From assembly GCA_963457665.1 (NCBI GenBank), contig OY735234.1:1625503-1689502 (forward strand): a stretch of DNA of 64,000 nt. The letters run 5' to 3'. Under the pieces are notes generated by a model. That model had not been told where the DNA came from. It saw only the letters and a list, made by a program, of their open reading frames with translations, and searched no databases. Every line of letters begins with the position of its first letter. Within the stretch, counting starts at the first letter, position 1. Both the position numbers and the translations under genes were made by a program. Shown here one piece after another: positions 56,893 to 64,000 of this stretch. The stretch comes from Thysanoteuthis rhombus. Taxonomy: Eukaryota; Mollusca; Cephalopoda; Oegopsida; Thysanoteuthidae.

Positions 56893-57470
56893 ATTAGTGT
56901 TTTGATGCATTGCAACCACATATCTTCATGGGATTCAAGAATTTTAAAAGCCTCATTAGATCTTCTCTATCCTTCCAATCCGAGTGAATTTTGCATCAGT
57001 GCTAAAATTATGGTCAGGTAGATGGAAGTGTAGTCCTATTGGGAGTAAATTGCTAAAGGGGGATGATTCTATTCTTTGTTGGTAGTTGTAAAGTCTGATA
57101 TTAAATAGCCAATCAGATTTGCCTATGTACTGTATTTTACATTGTGTGCATTTAAGGAGATAGATAATATTGTTAATTTTGCAGTTGGAACTACGGTAGA
57201 TATTAAAAGTCTTTTTTGTAGAAGGTATTGGCATATTTAAGATGGTTGCAAAATAGGCTATTTTCATTTATGCATTGTTGGGAGAAATTGATTGTTTTTG
57301 GGGTGTTTTTTTTTCGGTGGAATACTTCATTATCAATTATGGTGTTGCTGCTTGTTATATTTTTTATGTTCTTTGGTCTATGGTAGGAAAGAATCCTAAT
57401 AATGACAGCTATATCTATGGCAACTCCACTTGTAACCCCCTCATTCCTGACCTGGGAATGACACTTCAAT
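56893..57470 (-). pseudogene. Penelope-like element remnant with GIY-YIG endonuclease domain
   Basis: The - strand has HRPKNIKNI (the RRPxNL-type linker of Penelope-like elements), then a frame change in a T-run. CKINNIIYLLKCTQCKIQYIGKS (57180-57110) follows, matching the GIY-YIG core xxVIYLIxCxxCxxQYVGxT, then LHFHLPDHNF and, in another frame, REDLMRLLKFLNP. At least two frameshifts make it inactive. The GIY-YIG nuclease C-terminal to a telomerase-like reverse transcriptase is the hallmark of Penelope-like retroelements; the RT itself was not found here. Confidence 0.6.
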
Positions 57471-57630
57471 ACTGTGCCTCAGCTGCGATTGATATAGTAG
57501 TGAATAAAACATGTAAAACCTTGTATTCCCTTTCTCCACTTGGAATATATCTTTACTACTGCCAATAATTGAGATGAAAATAAGGAAAATAAACCTCTGT
57601 TCTGTCTTGATTGTCACACTACATCCTGAT

Positions 57631-57640
<10 letters not shown>

Positions 57641-57689
<49 letters not shown>

Positions 57690-57695
57690 ATATAA
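57641..57695. repeat. (TA)n microsatellite abutting LINE tail B
   Basis: TA runs directly continue from the TGATGATTATATA end of the LINE fragment at 57696. Confidence 0.85.
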
Positions 57696-57945
57696 TCATC
57701 ATATCCACTCCTTCAATCATGATTGTGCTAACCTTTGCCATGTCTTACTGGAAAACCTTTCTATCTCATCTTCCCATCTAGTATCTGATCTTTTCCTACT
57801 GCGTTTACTGCCCCATTATTTGTATAATATTTTTCACTCTAGTCCTCCCTCAAATCCATTTTGATCTCTGTCTATCTCTTAGAGTTATCCCTAGTATTGC
57901 TCTTTCCCTGGCTCTCAGTGTGAATCTAAGTTGGTCAAGGGCGAG
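57696..57945 (-). pseudogene. LINE ORF2 3' tail, copy B (internally deleted)
   Basis: The - strand shows LRARERAILGITLRDRQRSK, then a gap, then RSRKRSDTRWEDEIERFSSK and TWQRLAQS, the same ORF2 region as copies A and C. The WAGHVARM block is missing. The 5' side runs directly into the purine/pyrimidine tract at 57945-58203, and the 3' side into TGATGATTATATA and a (TA)n tract. Confidence 0.6.
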
Positions 57946-58203
57946 AAAGAGACAGAGTGAGAGAAAGAAAGAGAGAAAGAGGAAAAGAGAATGAGATAGA
58001 AAGATTGATTGAAATAGAAAGAAAAACAAGATAGAAAGAGAATAAGATAGAGATAAAGAGACAGAGAAAGCGAGAAAGAGTATGAGAAAAAGAAAAAGAG
58101 TGAAAGAGAAAGAGAGAGGCGATAGAAATATAGAGAAAGAAAATAATAGAGATAAAGATAAAAAGATAAAAAAGAAAGAGAAAAGATAAAAAAGAGAGAG
58201 AGA
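57945..58203. repeat. 260-bp purine-rich tract (GA/GAAA)
   Basis: The + strand is nearly all A and G (GAGAAAGA, AAAGATAA types) with sparse T and C. The - strand pyrimidine run yields three long leucine/serine-rich open frames, which are artefacts. Such tracts can form triplex DNA. Confidence 0.85.
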
Positions 58204-58369
58204 CATGCATACTTATACATAATTATAAAAATGCATACCATAGAGTGATGCTGAACAATCTGGTCTTACAGCTATTGTTTTAAGTTCTGTGTTCACTGAT
58301 CATCTCATTATTGTAGTTCTGTGTCATGCTAGACCTTAGACAAGCTTAGTAAATATACATACATTAGTG

Positions 58370-58545
58370 CAGGTATACCTTGATTAGTATAGTTAATTTG
58401 TTCCAAAATTTTTCCCTCCAAAACCAATGTTCAATGACTTATATTTTAATTAATGCATTTTTACAACATTATTTTGTGTAATACTTAAACTGCACTGCAT
58501 CAAAATTTGCACTAATTAAACCCACACTTCTGAGGCATTCCTGCA
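58370..58545. mobile_element. TACAGGTATACCT-type MITE, copy 2
   Basis: Starts CAGGTATACCTTGATTAGTA and ends GAGGCATTCCTG. Inverted ends and interior resemble 18131-18336. A Tc1/mariner-like origin is suggested by the TA context. Confidence 0.5.
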
Positions 58546-59507
58546 TAAACACACATATTTCTTATATTATTTTGATTTCAAATTACTTTCCATTTAGTGT
58601 TCCTTAAGTCTTTTAAACAGATAAAAAATTATATAGGCGGAACACAAATATATCATTTCAATTTAGAGAGAAATCACTTTAAATTCAGAATATGCAATCA
58701 ATGATATTATTTACAGAATTGAAATGTTAATATTCAAACTAATACTTCTTTTCTCATCATTAACCATCTAGCCACTGAATTTCTGGATGCTTTTTTCCTT
58801 TATTATACACTAGTGTCCTCATCTTGGTTGTTAAAGCCATAATGTTTCAGCTGTTGGTAACCTTCTGGGAATTTAAAACCAAACTCTCTACTTAATCAAA
58901 AGGGATAGATTGTACTCATCCTGCTGTCCAAGCTAGAGGATATGTTACATCAGTTAATTAGTCTTTGTGATGTCAGATGTCTGCTTCTTCCACCCAACCA
59001 GAGCATATAACTTTTTTACACCACCCAACCCAGGAATTAAACTGCCAGACAGATTACTAGATATGCTTAACCAATGCTTTTATCCCCTGAGCCATGTGTC
59101 CCATTAGGACAAGTCAGATTAAATCAGGGTATAATAATTATAACTAGCTGGACCAGTAGAAATTCCATGGGTGTTGACAATTAAGATTATCCATTATTCT
59201 AAGCCACTGGTCTCCTGTCATTCTATGCCGGTAACATTTCATTCTTTCCCTAATCCCTTCCAATCAGGTCTACGATTTTATCTAAATGTTACACTAATGT
59301 GGATTAGATTCATATGCAAAAACTCTGCTACCCCTTCAGTAACCTACCCAACATCTTTTTCTTCACCTCTCTTTTACTCACTTATTAAACTGCCAAACTT
59401 TCTGAATAAAATGAGCAATAATCTAATTTATTTAATATGTAGTAAATAAATAATATTTTTGATATGATAGGTTATAATCATATTTATTATTTATTTGTAT
59501 TTATTCC

Positions 59508-59882
59508 CAATAGTTACTTATGGAGCTGAAACATGGAACCTCACCAAGAGACAGAGCCATAAATTGAGAACTATGCAACATGCACATGAAAGAATTATGC
59601 TCAACCTCACATGGAGAGATCACAAGATGATTCAGGGACATCATAGAATATATTGAATAAACAAAAATGGCAATGGGCTGGCCATGTTGCAAGAATGGCA
59701 GACAACCAATGGACCATGACTTATGACATGGATCCCCTGAGACCACATGTGCAACCAAGGCTAGCAGAGTACTAGATGGAGAGACAAGCTAGACAAATTC
59801 AGTAAGTACTGGCTCCGCAATGCCCACAGTAGGGAAGTGTGGCAAGTCCCAGGGAAGGTCTAAGTCCAACGACGGACATTAA
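59508..59882 (+). pseudogene. LINE ORF2 3' tail, copy C
   Basis: Across frames the + strand reads TYGAETWNLTKRQSHKLRT, AHERIMLNLTWRDHKM, WAGHVARMADNQWT, then WRDKLDKFSKYWLRNAHS. This is the ordered C-terminus of an RTE-like LINE ORF2, broken by stops and frameshifts. It ends with TGATGATGAT before TATATA, the same tail as copies A and B. Confidence 0.65.
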
Positions 59883-60582
59883 GAGACCAATGATGATGAT
59901 TATATATCTATTCAATTTAAAGTTAAAAAAATGATACTTTTCTTATAAATAGTTAGCTAGACCAAATCTTAAGCAAGATTTTTTATAAATTTGTAATTAC
60001 ATCATCGTTTGATTCATTCAAATTGCTACATTCCAAATTCTCTCTCTTAGGATTAACCAGTTTTCAACAAATTGACTAATCACTACTTAACATATAGAGA
60101 TATTGACAAGCACACTGATATTCCCTATCTCCAAAAATTCAGACAAAAATTGACATTTTTCCATATCAATAATCTCTTCAATCTCAGCAATAGAATACAG
60201 AAAGAGAAAACTTTTTTTTCAATCTACTTCCTCCTTTATTCAGGGTATTTTGAATAGAGGCGTAGTCATCACAATGAATGATATAAGAGTTAATGGGAAT
60301 TCCATCAATCAATTGAGGTAAATACTGCTTCAATATGCACTGTAGTGTATATTTTATCAGTTGGATGAAGAGTTAATTCTCTCTATTGTTGTGAGAATGA
60401 AAAGAGGCAATGGAAATTTCATCCATTATTGAAGTTATCAACTGCTTTAGTGTGCACGGTTGTGAGAATCTATAGCTCAGCAGTTGAGAGAAATAAAACT
60501 GACTATACTTCATTCTTTGTCTAAAAAATTCAGAAAAGAAAAAAAGATTTTGATTCGCATTATGAACAGACTCAAAGGAACG

Positions 60583-60829
60583 AGTCTATTTTTCGTCAAA
60601 CTCTGATCCAAGTTGGAGTTGACTTGGTTTTTCCCCCATAACAAGAACGAGAACAAGACCTAATCCTCACCTAATTTGGTGGAGTGGCTTCTTCACTGTT
60701 TATCCATCACGTCACATTAAACTAAACTGTTAATATAAATCTTAACATTTCCCTACAGTGATTTGAAATCATGACCAAGTGATTAGTAGGGGGCTCTCTT
60801 ACCAACTAAGCTAAACTTATAAGTCTTAA
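60583..60829 (-). repeat. SINE family 1, near full-length copy
   Basis: On the - strand: a tRNA-like head (TTAGCTTAGTTGGTAAGAGA ... ATGATTTCAAATCACTG), a linker, then CCACCAAATTAGGTGAGGAT, TCTTGTTCTCGTTCTTGTTA, CAAGTCAACTCCAACTTGGA and AGTTTGACGAAAAA. This copy defines the head-to-tail order of the family, about 247 bp. Confidence 0.6.
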
Positions 60830-61413
60830 AGAAATCATCTTCAGAAGGAATAGAAGTAGGAGTGCAGTATGACCCTGCAGCAGCAAGGCATATTGAAATT
60901 TCTTTCACTTGATTATTCTTTTGCACAATATTTATTGTGTAATATGTTAATGTTGATCCAACAAAATAAAATTAGCAAGCAAAGGTTGATAACTTTGAAA
61001 GCAATTCAAGTCTTACAACATCAAACAACCTTGCTAGTCTGCTTTCTATGGAAAAGTTTTGCCGATCAAATCAGTTTACAAATGGAACAAGCAAATTAAC
61101 TTAAACACTTCAAAATCATTCAATAAATAATCATTGTAAAGTCTTTAAATAATTCTATTTTTCGTTTTCATCAATTGTATACATCAAATCAACAAGTGCC
61201 AAGTCCTGTGAACTTTGGCACAAGCTCTGTTTTTCCAATTGTTTTACTATAAATAACATCCCAAAATAGTAATTGAGATCCTATTGTTAAAGCTCAAGGT
61301 TAGAACTGTCTATATTGATAAGTCCATACACAACTTTTGCTTATTTATCTTCAGGCCCACTCAGACTATACTTTATCTATTTATGTATTTTAATCTTCAT
61401 TTCTGCCATTCAA

Positions 61414-62766
61414 GTTGGACAAAGGTTATGTATTCTCTCAAGTTGGTCTGTCTGTCTGTCCACACAATACTCAATGAATTTCAATGATATTTTGTAGAAG
61501 GGTAGGCCATGAGCCAAGGAACAATTGACTAAGTTTTGGGGCAGATCCAGGAATTCTTTTCTAAGATGAGATTTTTTGTGCTTTTCCAGATATAATATAA
61601 TATTACAGTGACATCATCATAATAATGATAAACAGCATTATACAGTTGTCCTTTGGATTTCGCAGGGGATCGAGGCACAGAACCCTCATTAGATTAAAAT
61701 TCTACTAATAACTTTGGACCCCTAACTCCATCCAACTAAAACACTTTGCCTTATAGTTATGAAACTTGAACACAATTAGACACAAACACAGAATGATGAT
61801 CATTTAATCATTTATTTAGTGGATTGGGAAAATAGAAGAAAGGAATAAATAACAAAAATTTAGATGAGATTTATTCCATAAATCTTATTGAATAAGTTGA
61901 AAAAATTCAGCCTAATTTAGCTGAGAAATGGCTGATTTGGCAACAATGCTCTTTGAATACCATGCCAAAAACAGTCTGCTACAGGGCACTTTACTAATCC
62001 ACCTAACCGACTCTTCAGACAGTGATATAATACCACAAAGTAATACATGGGTTGGCAAGATCACAGGGTACCGACTTGAGACCTGGAGTTGTCAATTTCA
62101 CATGGGGATGGGTTATCAAAGAAGTAGGACAAAAAAAAGGACATATTTCAGACGAAGCTTTTTTGGAGAAGATTTAGCTACTTTTTGGTACATTCAGCAT
62201 CTATGTCTGTACATGGCTCCTAGCTACTTTTCAATCTTCTTTTAATATATTTTTTCATTTATGAAATAATCAATGAATTAATTCATTTTAATAAAGGTTC
62301 AAAATTAAGCACATTTTGGGTTACTTTGTATTCAACATTCGTTACTTTTTGTTATTGCTTTTGCAAATTTTCTGATCCATTTTGAGCTGATAATCTAGGT
62401 CTTTTGTGGCTATATTTAGCTATTTTTGAGCATTTACCCCTTAAGTCGGTATCTAGCTTTTAGCTCCTTTTCAATATATCAAAGATGTACAGAGCAACGT
62501 ATGTAATTTTACATCAAAGCATGTTGCTTTTTTTCCTCCAAAGTCTGTGAGAGTAGTTTCCCTTTGTTGATGAAGAAAACTGCACATAATCAAATCCACG
62601 AATTTTAAGTTCACAATATTGGAAGGACTACTGTAGTCGTTTTTTGAACTATAGATGTCTATGATGAATAATTATCACAAGCTTATGTCATAGAAGTCTG
62701 GGATCTGTCAAGTTTTCAGTGACAATGGTGTAGGTGAGGTATACACTATTTGAGTGCTTTCTAGTT
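61414..62766 (+). repeat. second copy of the 46251-type repeat, apparently split by about 1.1 kb
   Basis: 61414-61575 carries GGTTATGTATTCTCTCAAGT, CTGTCTGTCCACACAATACT, GGGTAGGCCATGAGCCAAGG and GGGGCAGATCCAGGAATTC. 62715-62766 carries the matching end (GTGACAATGGTGTAGGTGAGG, TATACACTATTTGAGTGC, TTTCTAGTT). Between them lies unrelated AT-rich DNA holding a 105-codon frame at 61928 with no recognised homology and a duplicated 60-bp unit (62168 and 62417). A nested insertion explains this best. Confidence 0.45.
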
Positions 62767-63293
62767 ATTTATAATTCAATCTGGGACCTCTCAGGACTAT
62801 ACAGACTCTTTAGAGCAGGCTTTTATTATAAATTTCTGAGTTTGAATATTGGAAATCTAAACATTTGCCATCACTTGACCCCAAGCAGCACCCATCAAAA
62901 CTTATAGCACATCAGTAAATCAATAATCACGTATATAAGAGCTATGCCTGTCATACTTATGTCGACTTAAGAGGCCTTTATTTCAAAATATATAACATTA
63001 ATGAGTGGAATGCATAGACATTATAATGAGGAAAAGGGAGAGAAGAAACTGCCAAGAAATGTCATCTAAAAAGAAATAGTTGGTTAATCTGCACTTGGAC
63101 CAGATTATGCTGCAGTAAGCACCTTAAGTATCTTTTATAACCTACGAGCATAGTACTTGTCAAAATTGATGGGCCTATTTATGAATGGATAGGCACTTCT
63201 GCCAATACAAGGATTAAAGTGTCACTCTCCAGTACTTCTGCCTTGGATCAGAGTAATATCTTTTAAAAAAAGATATATACATATTGCGCAAGC

Positions 63294-63590
63294 ACAAGGT
63301 ACAGAAGTGGTCGAATGGTTAATAGCACAGATAATGGAATTGGCAAAGTGAGTTCAAACTCTGGCTGAAGTGGCTTGTGTTCACTTTGTACTGATCCCCT
63401 TTTGAAAGGCATGAATCCACCTCTTCCAATAGGTTAGATCAGGAATTCCTACCTGCTGCTGGTAACCTGTAACCCAGTAAAATTAGTCACATGTTAATTG
63501 GACAAATGAGTACCACCAAGTAACCTCAATTAGCCCAAGAAATGCTCTATAGGATCCAGCACGGTACCGATGACCTATGTCATTGAATAA
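63294..63590 (+). repeat. SINE family 2, near full-length copy
   Basis: A tRNA-like head, GTGGTCGAATGGTTAATAGC ... GAGTTCAAACTCTGG, is followed by a body with GAAAGGCATGAATCCACCTC, CCTGCTGCTGGTAACCTGTA and GGATCCAGCACGGTACC. The body matches 8320-8520. Confidence 0.55.
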
Positions 63591-63970
63591 TTTTTTGCGT
63601 AAATTTTGCAATATTTCTATCTCGCAGACCATTTATAAGCACTTTCTGCTGAATATTAATTAGCATGATAATCTTCAAGGTCATTGCCAGTGATCAACAG
63701 AGTAACGGTCTGTTAGACCACAGCTTCTCAAACTAGGGGTGCCAATGAAGATAGGTAGGGTGGCATCAAAGGAATTTTTGGAAAAATCTTTTTTAATGAA
63801 TAATCATGTAAGTTCATTTTCATTTCCTTTTTATCTCTTTACAAAAACTTTACTCTTTCTGTTCCTTACAGTAAAATGGCTCTAATTTTCATAGTTTTTA
63901 TTGTAAAATGGAAGTAATTTTTGAAAATGAATTTGTTTTTGTGACATTTTAGTCTGTTTTTTTGCAAGTA

Positions 63971-64000
63971 CAGGTATACCTTGATTAGTACAATCAATTT
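63971..64000. mobile_element. TACAGGTATACCT-type MITE, copy 3, cut by the window end
   Basis: The window ends inside this copy: CAGGTATACCTTGATTAGTA at 63971 is identical to the start of the 58370 copy, and here it is preceded by TA. Confidence 0.45.

Noticed and set aside
57850-58241. Three long - strand open frames rich in Leu, Ser and Phe
   Set aside because: They are translations of the pyrimidine tract; only the last 33 residues of one frame are real, as LINE tail B.
61928-62245. 105-codon + strand frame
   Set aside because: No homology recognised and it lies in a probable inserted repeat; reported only as part of that finding.

Overview
This is animal nuclear DNA: AT-rich, intron-bearing, with long gene-poor stretches, many (TA)n, (TG)n and (GATA)n microsatellites, several tRNA-derived SINE families, decayed LINE, Penelope-like, mariner and hAT remnants, and two recognisable protein-coding genes. 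The gene content and repeat style fit a mollusc, and a coleoid cephalopod (octopus type) best, but that placement is an inference from genome style and no diagnostic marker was seen.

Genes. (1) On the + strand, four spliced coding exons between 16806 and 23013 join without a frame break into a 265-residue protein. Its C-terminal helical segment (about residues 194-247) closely resembles the C-terminus of vertebrate CIPC (CLOCK-interacting pacemaker). A CpG-bearing stretch at 4342-5520, with two CACGTG E-boxes, a full CRE, a CCAAT box and a possible first exon ending at a GTAAGT donor, is a candidate promoter and 5' exon about 11 kb upstream. The first AATAAA after the stop is at 24464. (2) On the - strand, 49561-49070 is a complete single-coding-exon TMEM229B homologue of 163 residues, entered by a splice acceptor just 5' of the ATG, so its 5' untranslated exon(s) lie further right. 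The two genes converge, with about 26 kb between their stop codons. In human both homologues lie on 14q24.

Layout. 1-4300: old repeats, including a SINE tail and a LINE ORF2 tail. 4300-5530: candidate promoter. 5530-16760: probable first intron, with repeats. 16761-24500: CIPC-like gene; intron 3 holds a 145-bp tandem repeat and three back-to-back copies of a roughly 430-bp repeat. 24500-32600: gene-poor. 32640-33085: a GC-rich, CpG-bearing island with a piece matching the 5' part of U2 snRNA and two perfect hairpins followed by a T-run, which is the most unusual non-coding locus here. 33100-48800: gene-poor, with two mariner relics and several MITE families. 49070-49597: TMEM229B. 49600-64000: probable TMEM229B 5' intron or intergenic DNA with LINE tails, a Penelope-like GIY-YIG remnant, a 260-bp purine tract and SINEs.

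No operon, CRISPR array, prokaryotic gene or clear functional tRNA or rRNA gene was seen. Most open frames here are chance products of AT-rich and microsatellite DNA. Repeat boundaries were judged by eye and are approximate.
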